DNA of 64,000 bases from Streptomyces tubercidicus (GTDB lineage: Bacteria; Actinomycetota; Actinomycetes; Streptomycetales; Streptomycetaceae). Shown one piece after another: positions 34,528 through 41,402 of the stretch (position 1 is the first letter of the stretch; each line of letters opens with the position of its first letter). Location of the stretch: assembly GCF_027497495.1 (NCBI RefSeq), contig NZ_CP114205.1:7378001-7442000 (forward strand). The letters run 5' to 3'. Position numbers and translations under genes: made by a program. The notes under the pieces were generated by a model. It was not told the origin of the DNA, did not search any database, and saw only the letters and a list, made by a program, of their open reading frames with translations.

Positions 34528-35657
34528 TGAAGTCCCGCTGGGCCGCATGGCTGAGGATGCTCGCGGGGCTGGCGATCCTGGTGGCGCTGGTGTGGCATCT
34601 GGGCTCGCAGGCGTTCCTGGACGGGCTGCGCCGGATCGACGCCGTCACCCTGCTGGCCGCGCTCGCTATCGGCGTGCTGACCACGGTGTTCAGCGCCTGG
34701 CGGTGGTCTCTGGTGGCCCGCGGCCTCGGTCTGCGGCTGCCACTCGGCCGTGCCGTCGCCGACTACTACCGGGCGCTGTTCCTCAACGCGGCGCTGCCCG
34801 GTGGGGTGCTGGGCGATGTGCACCGCGCCGTGGACCACGGCCGCACCTCCGGCAACCTCGGCCGGGGCGTGCGCGCGGTGGCCCTGGAACGGACCGCCGG
34901 CCAGGTCGTGCTGCTCGTCACCGGCGCGGTGGTGCTGCTCGTCCGGCCGTCGCCGGTCCTGGCGCCGGTCGCCCGCTTCGTGGCCTCGCCCGCCGTGGCG
35001 CTGACCGTGGCCGCGGCGGGCCTGCTGGTGTGCGGCGCCGCCGTCCGGCTGCGCCGTCGCCGGGGTGCCTCCCGCGGTGAACGGGCCCTGCGCACCGTAC
35101 TGGCCGAGGCACGCCAGGGCCTGCTGGCCCGCGGCGTCTGGCCCGGCGTCGCGCTCTCGTCGGTGGCGGTCCTGGCGGGCTACCTCGGGATGTTCGTCCT
35201 GGCCGCCCGGGTCGCGGGCGTCACCGCACCGACCGCCGAACTCGTGCCGCTGGTGGTGCTGGCGCTGCTCGCGATGGCGCTGCCGCTGAACGTGGGCGGC
35301 TGGGGTCCCCGGGAAGGCGTCGCCGCCTGGGCCTTCGGGGCCGCCGGACTGGGCGCGGCACAGGGACTCACCACCGCGGTGATCTACGGCGTGCTCGCCT
35401 TCGCCGCCAGTCTCCCGGGGGCCGCGGTGCTGCTGGGGCCTGCACTACGGCGGGCCGCTCCGCTCCCCGCCGCCCAGCCGGAGGCGTCCGGTGCCGTAGC
35501 TCGCCCGGTGGAGGAGCTTCCCCGCACCGGCACTACGGGGATGCCCCGGCAACGCGGTGCGGAGGTCCCGTCGGCGATGGCCGGGGGAGCGCGGTACCGG
35601 ACGGCGCGGGCCCACCGGGAGCGGAGCGATCCGCCCTGGTCCGCAGGCCCGCACTGA
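34527..35657 (+). CDS. Flippase-like membrane protein (UPF0104/LPG synthase TM type)
   Basis: A 376-residue protein with about eight membrane helices. It carries the conserved loop GVRAVALERTAGQVV and the motif PLNVGGWGPREG of the lysylphosphatidylglycerol-synthase transmembrane family. Only the membrane half exists; the aminoacyl-transfer domain is missing. Such proteins are thought to flip lipid-linked products. Together with the glycosyltransferase it suggests the pathway product is membrane-bound or exported. It ends three bases from the convergent reductase gene. Confidence 0.82.
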   Translation: MKSRWAAWLRMLAGLAILVALVWHLGSQAFLDGLRRIDAVTLLAALAIGVLTTVFSAWRWSLVARGLGLRLPLGRAVADYYRALFLNAALPGGVLGDVHRAVDHGRTSGNLGRGVRAVALERTAGQVVLLVTGAVVLLVRPSPVLAPVARFVASPAVALTVAAAGLLVCGAAVRLRRRRGASRGERALRTVLAEARQGLLARGVWPGVALSSVAVLAGYLGMFVLAARVAGVTAPTAELVPLVVLALLAMALPLNVGGWGPREGVAAWAFGAAGLGAAQGLTTAVIYGVLAFAASLPGAAVLLGPALRRAAPLPAAQPEASGAVARPVEELPRTGTTGMPRQRGAEVPSAMAGGARYRTARAHRERSDPPWSAGPH

Positions 35658-35660
35658 TCC

Positions 35661-36506
35661 TCAGGTCCCGTCCGCTTGCCCGCCGGAAGGCTCAGCATCC
35701 GGCTCCAGCGTGAACTCGAAGAGCGTGTCCTGGCCGAGCAGAGCGCGGCGCAGCGGCGGCCGGAGCGCTTCCCGCATCACCGGTGTGCCGGGAAAACGAA
35801 GGCCGGGGATGCCGTCGCCGAGCAGAACCGGGGCGACGGTGACATACAGCCGGTGCAGCGCCCGCTCCCGCAGAAACCGCGAGACGGTGACCCCGCCGCC
35901 CTCGATCAGCACCCGGCCCAGCCCGCGCCGCGCCAGCGCCGTCAGCAGCCGCTCCGGGGCGAACGCGGCCGCGTCCGGCAGTATCAGAACCTCGGCCCCG
36001 GTGTCCCGGGCCATCGGGGCGGCATCCGGCCCCACCACCCACAGCGTCGGCGCCGCACCGTCCGTGAACACCCCGCTGCCGCGCGGCACCCGGCCCCGTG
36101 GATCGAGCACCACCCGCACCGGGTTGTCGCCCGCACAGGCGCGTACGGTCAGCCGCGGATCGTCCGCCACGGCGGTTCCGGCCCCGACGAGCACCGCATC
36201 GGACAGGGCGCGCAGCCGGTGCAGATGGCAGCGGTCCTCCGCGCCGGTGACATAGTCGGCATCGCCGGTACGGGTCGCGATGAAGCCGTCCAGGCTCTGC
36301 CCTAGCTGGGCGAACGCGATCCGTGGACCGGCCAGGCAGAGCGGCAGATAGCGGTCGGCGAGCTCCGCCGCCTCGGGGGTGGCGGGCCGTCCCCAGCGCA
36401 GTGCGCCGTCCCCGTCCGTCACCAGCCCGGCGGCGAGCGCGTCGTCCGCCGTACGGATACGCCGCAGCCGGTCCCAGGCGGCCGCCGCGTCGAGCAGCTC
36501 AGTCAT
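35661..36506 (-). CDS. RibD-C/DHFR-fold pyrimidine reductase
   Basis: A 281-residue reductase with the DHFR-like fold: AFAQLGQSLDGFIAT binds NADPH and VLIEGGGVTVSRFL lies near the substrate. The deaminase domain of bifunctional RibD is absent, so it resembles archaeal ArfC, which reduces the ribosyl side chain of the diaminopyrimidine. ATG 36506 overlaps the creatininase-family stop by eight bases, showing coupled translation. It likely acts two steps after the GTP cyclohydrolase. Confidence 0.82.
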   Translation of the reverse strand: MTELLDAAAAWDRLRRIRTADDALAAGLVTDGDGALRWGRPATPEAAELADRYLPLCLAGPRIAFAQLGQSLDGFIATRTGDADYVTGAEDRCHLHRLRALSDAVLVGAGTAVADDPRLTVRACAGDNPVRVVLDPRGRVPRGSGVFTDGAAPTLWVVGPDAAPMARDTGAEVLILPDAAAFAPERLLTALARRGLGRVLIEGGGVTVSRFLRERALHRLYVTVAPVLLGDGIPGLRFPGTPVMREALRPPLRRALLGQDTLFEFTLEPDAEPSGGQADGT

Positions 36507-37314
36507 CGGCCGCGTCCTGGTCCTGGCCCTGGTCACCGAACAGCGCCAGATATTCACCGAATGCCTCGGCCAGTCCGGCCAGCAATTCCTGTCCCTTCCG
36601 CGCGGACGCCAGCGAGGGCCGCCCGATAACGCCGGATTCGGTATAGGCCGACATGCCGAGCGTCAGCAGGTGCTTTCGGCCATCGGCGACGCAATCAGCT
36701 GATTCATAGCCTTCCTTGACCAATTCGGGATGGGAATGCAGCAGAATGGACGTCTCGACCTCTCCTGCGTGCATATCGGTGTGCGAGGGTGTCTCCACCC
36801 CGGCCCGGGTGCGCGCCGCGTCCCAGTCGGCCGAACCGGGGAACAGTGCCATCCGCACACCACGCCCCGCGGATTCCTGAACGACATTGCGCAGGACGTA
36901 ATTTCCGCCGTGTCCGTTGACAAGAATCAGGGTGTCGATACCGGACCGATGGAGCGAGTCGGCGATGTCCGTGACGACCGCGTGCAGGGTGCGGGCGGAA
37001 ATGCTGACGGTCCCCGGCCAGGCGGCGTGCTCCTGCGAACAGGACACCGTCAGCGGCGGCAGCACCTGGACCGGACGGCCTTCGGCCACTTCCCGGGCGA
37101 TGGTGCAGGCGATCACGGTATCGGTGGTCAACGGCAGGAAGGCACCGTGCTGTTCGAAGCTGCCGATGGGCAGCACGGCCATCACCGGCCGCCGTGCCCG
37201 TACGTCCTCCGTGGTGTCCGCCGGCAGCGGGCCGGGGGCCGAAGTCGGATGTCCCGAAGCGGTCATGGGATGCTGCGGCCTTTCGTCGCCGACTCGCGGA
37301 GTCGTGGTTGTCAC
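36499..37314 (-). CDS. Creatininase-family amidohydrolase (candidate FAPy deformylase)
   Basis: A 271-residue metal amidohydrolase. Ligands are intact: Glu54 and His56 (SFEQHG), Asp65 (TTDT), His135 (NGHGGN) and Glu175 (HAGEVETS). The family includes creatininase, MftE and archaeal ArfB, which removes formate from FAPy. Because the adjacent GTP cyclohydrolase is of the FAPy-releasing type, an ArfB-like role is the best guess. The start is uncertain: GTG 37314 or ATG 37266. Divergent from the cyclohydrolase. Confidence 0.82.
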   Translation of the reverse strand: MTTTTPRVGDERPQHPMTASGHPTSAPGPLPADTTEDVRARRPVMAVLPIGSFEQHGAFLPLTTDTVIACTIAREVAEGRPVQVLPPLTVSCSQEHAAWPGTVSISARTLHAVVTDIADSLHRSGIDTLILVNGHGGNYVLRNVVQESAGRGVRMALFPGSADWDAARTRAGVETPSHTDMHAGEVETSILLHSHPELVKEGYESADCVADGRKHLLTLGMSAYTESGVIGRPSLASARKGQELLAGLAEAFGEYLALFGDQGQDQDAADD

Positions 37315-37363
37315 GGCGTCGCAGCATACTTGTTGTCATGGTGAGTGAGTTCTGCCGATCTTT

Positions 37364-37377
37364 TACCCGCGCGGGTA
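37364..37377. promoter_or_regulatory. Palindrome in the divergent promoter
   Basis: TACCCGCGCGGGTA is a perfect 14-bp palindrome in the 73-base gap between the creatininase-family and GTP cyclohydrolase genes, ending 10 bases before the latter's ATG. It may be an operator for both directions. No regulator gene is adjacent. Confidence 0.45.
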
Positions 37378-37387
37378 CGATCGCGCC

Positions 37388-38071
37388 ATGATGGACCCCG
37401 AGGAATCTGCCGGCCCCGACCTCCGTGTCGCAATCGATGATGCCTTCGGCCAAAAGCCGGGCGTGGAACAGGTGGTGACGGTCAGGCTGCCCACGACCTA
37501 TGGTGAATTTCTCGCCGTAGGCTATCTGGACCGCCGTAGCGGAATCGAGCAAGTGGCCCTGGTGCACGGCGATGTCGTGGGGGAGCCGGTGCTGACCCGG
37601 GTGCATTCGGAATGCCTGACCGGGGATGCCTTCGCGTCCACCCACTGTGAATGCGGTGACCAATTGTCCGCGGCGCTGCATGCGATCGTGGCGGCCGGGC
37701 GCGGCATTCTCGTCTATCTCCAGGGCCATGAGGGCCGCGGTATCGGGCTGCTGGCCAAGCTCCGCGCGATGAAGCTGCAGGAGGAGGGGCTGGACACGGT
37801 CGAGGCGAATATCGCGCTCGGGCTGCCGGTCGATGCCCGGGAGTACGGCGTCGCCGCGGAGATTCTGCAGGATCTCGGCGTCCGGTCCGTGCGGCTGATG
37901 TCGAACAATCCGCGTAAGCGCGAGGCCCTGCTGCGGCACGGGATCGCCGTCGCCGAACAGGTCCCGCTGCTGATGCCGCCCGGTGTGGAGAACATCCGCT
38001 ACCTGCGCGCCAAACGGGAGCGACTCGACCACGATCTGCCGCACTTGGACAGCATCCCCGGCCTGTCCTGA
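37388..38071 (+). CDS. GTP cyclohydrolase II, FAPy-releasing type
   Basis: A 227-residue stand-alone GTP cyclohydrolase II with zinc ligands Cys76, Cys87 and Cys89 (HSECLTGD, HCEC) and the phosphate site QGHEGRGIG. The position equal to E. coli Tyr105 (KIRAY) is Met128 (KLRAM). In S. coelicolor SCO6655 the same Tyr-to-Met change is reported to stop the reaction at the formylated pyrimidine FAPy. There is no DHBP synthase domain. So it probably feeds a special pathway rather than riboflavin. Confidence 0.88.
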   Translation: MMDPEESAGPDLRVAIDDAFGQKPGVEQVVTVRLPTTYGEFLAVGYLDRRSGIEQVALVHGDVVGEPVLTRVHSECLTGDAFASTHCECGDQLSAALHAIVAAGRGILVYLQGHEGRGIGLLAKLRAMKLQEEGLDTVEANIALGLPVDAREYGVAAEILQDLGVRSVRLMSNNPRKREALLRHGIAVAEQVPLLMPPGVENIRYLRAKRERLDHDLPHLDSIPGLS

Positions 38072-38117
38072 CGGCCGCACCCGGCCGGACGGCGCCCACG
38101 CGCTTCCCGCACGCCGT

Positions 38118-38156
38118 GAGGGAGGGCACGCGACGCGGAGTCGCGGACCTTCCCTC
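38118..38156. terminator. Hairpin between convergent genes
   Basis: An outer stem GAGGGAGG against CTTCCCTC with an inner perfect stem CGCGAC-GCGGA-GTCGCG lies between the cyclohydrolase and cbtA stops. It can serve both strands. Confidence 0.6.
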
Positions 38157-38178
38157 GGAGGTGCGGGCAGTCGGCGGA

Positions 38179-38928
38179 TCAGGAGACGGCGGGTGCCGCC
38201 TCGGCCGCGGGGGCCTCCTGCCGCGCCGGTACGACGCGCTCCGCGAGGTGGCCGAAGAGCAGCCCGAAGGCGGTCCACAGCACCAGTTGGATGGCGAGCG
38301 CCGACATCCGGAACTGCCAGAGCAGCGTGCCGGGGAAGCCCTCGGGCACATTGTCGTAGGCCGGCAGGAACGCATAGGCGAGGCCGATGGCGACCACGAA
38401 CGCGCCGCCGGCCGCCACCGTGGCGTACCAGTTGCCCAGCTTCGGAGCCAGCCGCCGGCCGAGGATCGTGGCGGCGACGGCCAGCAGGATGCCGAGCAGC
38501 ATCATCAGGAAGAACAGGGCGGTACGGGTGCCGATCGTGTCGGGGTCACCGACGGCGGGCGGATTGGCCGGGTACTTGAGGAACGGTACGAGGTAGACGG
38601 CCACCAGCGCCGCGCCGGAGAGCAGCACTGCCGTGGTGCGGGCACCGAACCGGCCGATCCGCCCCAGGGCGAAGCAGAAGACCAGTGCGGCGATCCCGCC
38701 GAGTGCCACGCCGTAGACCAGTACGCCGGTCGCCAGCCCCGCCGTGGACTGCACGCCGCGGCTGACGACCTCCATCCCGTGTTCGTGGCTGTGTGCGTCC
38801 TCGAACGCGATGGCGGCATCCACCTTCGGTTCGCCCAGCAGATAGGCGACGACGAGGGCCAGGACACCGGAGGCGAGACCGGCGAGCATCCCGCGCACCA
38901 GAAGGGTTCTGATGGTGACGGAGTTCAT
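38179..38928 (-). CDS. cbtA: Cobalt transporter subunit CbtA
   Basis: A 249-residue membrane protein with about five helices. The first, LVRGMLAGLASGVLALVVAYL, and the His-rich loop AHSHEHG after it are typical of CbtA, the partner of CbtB in cobalt uptake for vitamin B12. It lies 15 bases after cbtB, in the same transcript. Control comes from the cobalamin riboswitch upstream. Confidence 0.9.
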   Translation of the reverse strand: MNSVTIRTLLVRGMLAGLASGVLALVVAYLLGEPKVDAAIAFEDAHSHEHGMEVVSRGVQSTAGLATGVLVYGVALGGIAALVFCFALGRIGRFGARTTAVLLSGAALVAVYLVPFLKYPANPPAVGDPDTIGTRTALFFLMMLLGILLAVAATILGRRLAPKLGNWYATVAAGGAFVVAIGLAYAFLPAYDNVPEGFPGTLLWQFRMSALAIQLVLWTAFGLLFGHLAERVVPARQEAPAAEAAPAVS

Positions 38929-38943
38929 GGGTGCGGGGTCCGA

Positions 38944-39162
38944 TCAGTGGCAGGGGAAGCCGAGAAGGTGGCGCCCGTCGTGGACCCACTCATGGACCTC
39001 CGTGCCCGAGAGCAGCGAGGTGGCACCCTGCTCGGCGCCGATGAAGTAGAGCAGAACCAGCATCAGGACGCCGACGAACAGCGCCCACGGTGCGATGGCC
39101 TTGAGGGGGATCGGGGCCGGGGTGACGGCGCCGGCGGCCGGGGGTGCGATGGTCTGAGCCAT
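38944..39162 (-). CDS. cbtB: Cobalt transporter subunit CbtB
   Basis: A 72-residue protein with one membrane helix (APWALFVGVLMLVLLYF) and a C-terminal metal-binding tail with four His and one Cys (HEWVHDGRHLLGFPCH). It is the small partner of CbtA. AGGAGG precedes the ATG. The leader carries a cobalamin riboswitch, so expression should fall when B12 is plentiful. Confidence 0.92.
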   Translation of the reverse strand: MAQTIAPPAAGAVTPAPIPLKAIAPWALFVGVLMLVLLYFIGAEQGATSLLSGTEVHEWVHDGRHLLGFPCH

Positions 39163-39204
39163 GGCAGGACCTCCTGTGCGGGGGAACTCGCGTCCCTGTT
39201 CGTT

Positions 39205-39330
39205 GGAGTGCGTAACGACATGCCGGGTCTGGCTCGCCCGGTCCCGGCCCTGGGAGGCTGGTCAATAACCGGACATACAGTGGCGCGACCGCGCCGGGAT
39301 CCCACCGGCTTCCGTCATGTCGTCGTCAAT
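39205..39330 (-). promoter_or_regulatory. Cobalamin riboswitch upstream of cbtB
   Basis: On the minus strand the conserved blocks appear in order: GGAAGCCGGTGGGAT (from about 39313), GCGCCACTGT (ending 39277) and the B12-box-like GAGCCAGACCCGGCATGTCG (39235-39216). They lie 40 to 170 bases before cbtB. These blocks match actinobacterial AdoCbl riboswitches. The outer edges are approximate. Confidence 0.8.
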
Positions 39331-39469
39331 ATCATCGGGAAGGTACCGCGAACCGACCCCCCGGCCAAGGGCACCGTGGGGGCGGAGAGGCGCAGGATGA
39401 GGCGCGTCTTCCGGACAACTCCCGTGTACGGGCGCGGGGTTGCCGTGGTATAGAGCGAAAGAAGAGGAC

Positions 39470-40042
39470 ATGACAACGCGGGTGATGTTGGTCTCACCGG
39501 CCGCGGGCGAGGCTCAGCGCGAGGTGCGCTTCGATGACGACGGGCCGCTCAGCGAGGCCGGGCTGCGCCGCGTCCGGGTCGCCGCCGGAGCGCTGCCGCC
39601 CGCCGACCGCGCCTTCGCCTCACCCTCCGTCCGGTGCCGCCGCACGGCCGAGGAACTCGGACTGTCGGTGCTGCCCGCGGGGGAGCTGGCGGGCTGCGCG
39701 ATGGGCGGCTGGCGTGGCCGGACCCTGGCCGAGGTGGCCGACGCCGAGCCGGTCGCGGTCTCGGCCTGGCTCTCGGACCCGGACTTCAGCGGGCACGGCG
39801 GGGAGTCGCTGCGGCAGCTGTGCGACCGGATCGCGGGCTGGCTGACGCGGACGGCCGTGGACGCGGGCCGGGTGCTGGCCGTCGTCGAGCCGGATGTCGT
39901 ACGCGCCGCGGCGGTGTGCGCCCTGGGGGTCTCTCCGGAGGCGTTCTGGCGGCTGGATGTGCCGCCGCTGACCGTGACCGAGCTGAGCGGCCGCGGCGGG
40001 CGCTGGAACCTGGGGCTGGGGCGGGAGCTGGGGCGCGGGTGA
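39470..40042 (+). CDS. Histidine-phosphatase-fold protein lacking catalytic His
   Basis: A 190-residue protein recognisable as a phosphoglycerate-mutase-fold member by FASPSVRCRRTAEELGL and SGHGGESLRQLCDR. The RHG nucleophile motif is replaced by LVSPAAGEA, and the second catalytic His is replaced in VVEPDVVRA. It is therefore probably not a phosphatase. It is divergent from the cbtBA operon, a neighbour I recall from other streptomycetes, so it may bind a corrinoid precursor or act in cobalt control. ATG 39470 follows GAAGAGGA. Confidence 0.75.
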   Translation: MTTRVMLVSPAAGEAQREVRFDDDGPLSEAGLRRVRVAAGALPPADRAFASPSVRCRRTAEELGLSVLPAGELAGCAMGGWRGRTLAEVADAEPVAVSAWLSDPDFSGHGGESLRQLCDRIAGWLTRTAVDAGRVLAVVEPDVVRAAAVCALGVSPEAFWRLDVPPLTVTELSGRGGRWNLGLGRELGRG

Positions 40043-40212
40043 CGGCGGTGCGCGCGGTGGCGCGGCGACCGTGCGACGGCCGTGCGGCGGGAAAACTTTA
40101 CGATTCACCTGCTCCCTCATCTACACATAAAGGCGACATAAGCGCAGAATAAAGATGCGTGGCTCGATGTCACGTGGAACGGCCAGGCTTGCGAACGAAG
40201 GAGGCGAGTCGC

Positions 40213-40653
40213 ATGGCCGACGTCTCACACCACAGGGGAGATCTCGCAGGTCACCCCGATGCTTCTGAGATGCAGGCACGGTATGAGCGGGTGCTCGGCG
40301 GGCGGGATGTCGTACTCGTCGACGGGCCGGTGCTCCTGGTCGGCCTGTATTGCGCCGTCTCACCGTGGATTCTCCACTTCTCCGGCGCACAGCCGTCGCT
40401 GGTGGCGCACAACCTCATTCTAGGTATCGCGATCGCCCTGATGGCGGTCGGATTCACCGTGGCGCCGGACCGGATGTACGGCCTGAGCGGTGCGATGTGT
40501 GCGATCGGTGTGTGGCTGATCATCTCGCCGTGGATCGTGGGCAGCTCTCCCGATGCCGGCGTGATCTGGAACAACGTCGTCATCGGCGTCCTGACCTTCC
40601 TGCTCGGTGCCATGTGTGTCGCCGCGGCGTCGAAGAGCCGCCGCGCCACTTGA
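40213..40653 (+). CDS. SPW-repeat membrane protein
   Basis: A 146-residue protein with four membrane helices and two copies of the SPW motif (VSPWILHF, ISPWIVG), each at the start of a hairpin of helices. SPW proteins are common in actinobacteria; their function is unknown. GGAGG lies before the ATG. The 60 bases upstream of 40140 are unusually AT-rich and probably hold the promoter. Confidence 0.85.
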   Translation: MADVSHHRGDLAGHPDASEMQARYERVLGGRDVVLVDGPVLLVGLYCAVSPWILHFSGAQPSLVAHNLILGIAIALMAVGFTVAPDRMYGLSGAMCAIGVWLIISPWIVGSSPDAGVIWNNVVIGVLTFLLGAMCVAAASKSRRAT

Positions 40654-40678
40654 CCGCGCTCCCTATGGGGGCGTGAAA

Positions 40679-40722
40679 AGCCGCCGGCGCTTGCCTCTCA
40701 TGGGGGCAGGTGACCGGCGGCT
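40679..40722. terminator. Branched hairpin after the SPW gene
   Basis: AGCCGCCGG (40679-40687) pairs with CCGGCGGCT (40714-40722), and a smaller TGCC/GGCA stem lies inside. It stands between the convergent SPW and DUF3040 genes. Confidence 0.55.
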
Positions 40723-40750
40723 GGGTGTGTGTGGCGGGGCGGGGCGGTGC

Positions 40751-40798
40751 GGCTTACGGTGCCGGGCCCGGTCCGGCTTACGGTGCGGGGCCAGGTCC
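40751..40798. repeat. 24-bp direct repeat, two copies
   Basis: Two adjacent copies (40751-40774 and 40775-40798) differ at two positions. The unit begins GGCTTACGGTGC. They lie just past the DUF3040 stop. Confidence 0.6.
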
Positions 40799-40819
40799 GG
40801 CCAGGCAGGGCCGGCCTCC

Positions 40820-41086
40820 CTAACGCCGCCGGTCGCGCTCCCTCGCCGAGAACTGCCCCAGCAGCCCGGCCAGCACCAGTCCGCTCGCCAGCAGCAGACC
40901 GTGGGCCAGCGCGATACCGGCGGCCAGGGTTCCCGCCGCGGCGACCGGCGCCAGCCAGGCGAAGCGGTGATACGGACGCGGCCGGGACGGCCGGCGTAAG
41001 GGCGGACGGGGGCGGTAGCGGCAGGCGGCACCGTGCCGGAACAGCTCGGTGAGCTCGCCGAAGGCGCGGTCGTCATGCGGGGACAG
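40820..41086 (-). CDS. Small DUF3040-like membrane protein, CTG start
   Basis: An 88-residue frame whose first codon would be CTG (41086), with GAGGAGGGA seven or so bases before it and no ATG or GTG in a better place. The N-terminus (LSPHDDRAFGELTELF) resembles DUF3040 proteins (LSEHEQR...). Then come a basic stretch and two membrane helices (APVAAAGTLAAGIALAHGLL, then LVLAGLLGQF). It is easily missed because of the start codon. The function of the family is unknown. Confidence 0.6.
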   Translation of the reverse strand: MSPHDDRAFGELTELFRHGAACRYRPRPPLRRPSRPRPYHRFAWLAPVAAAGTLAAGIALAHGLLLASGLVLAGLLGQFSARERDRRR

Positions 41087-41402
41087 GGGCGTCCCTCCTC
41101 TCCCGGTCGCGCGACGTCAGCTGTCTGACGAAAGCGTCAACGGTGCAGTGCCACCTGCGTTGTTGTGCCCTGCCGTGCCCTGCCCGTAACGCCATGGAGC
41201 GGAGCGGTGCCGCTTCGGCGGGGTCTTCGGCCACGGCCTCCCGGCGGCGCGGAGGCCCCGCCGGACGGCCGCGGCCCGCTCGGCGGCTGCCCGCGCCCTG
41301 CCTCGGCGGCTCCCCGCACGCATGCGGCAACCCGGCACATTGGGATAATCGGTGACATGGGTCTTCGCAGTGTGGCCCGCCGCCCCGGAGAGGGAGCGCC
41401 CC
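41087..41402. other. 316-bp divergent gap
   Basis: There is no supported gene. GATAAT at 41343-41348 resembles a -10 box and would give a transcript starting about 50 bases before the sulfatase GTG at 41403, supporting that start. No clear -35 box or repeat is visible. Confidence 0.4.

Noticed and set aside
40663..41076. 137-codon minus-strand frame starting at an ATG near 41076
   Set aside because: It is a different frame from the DUF3040-like protein in the same DNA; its Trp/Cys/Arg/Ser-rich translation is typical of a wrong frame, whereas the CTG-started frame has membrane helices and the family N-terminus.
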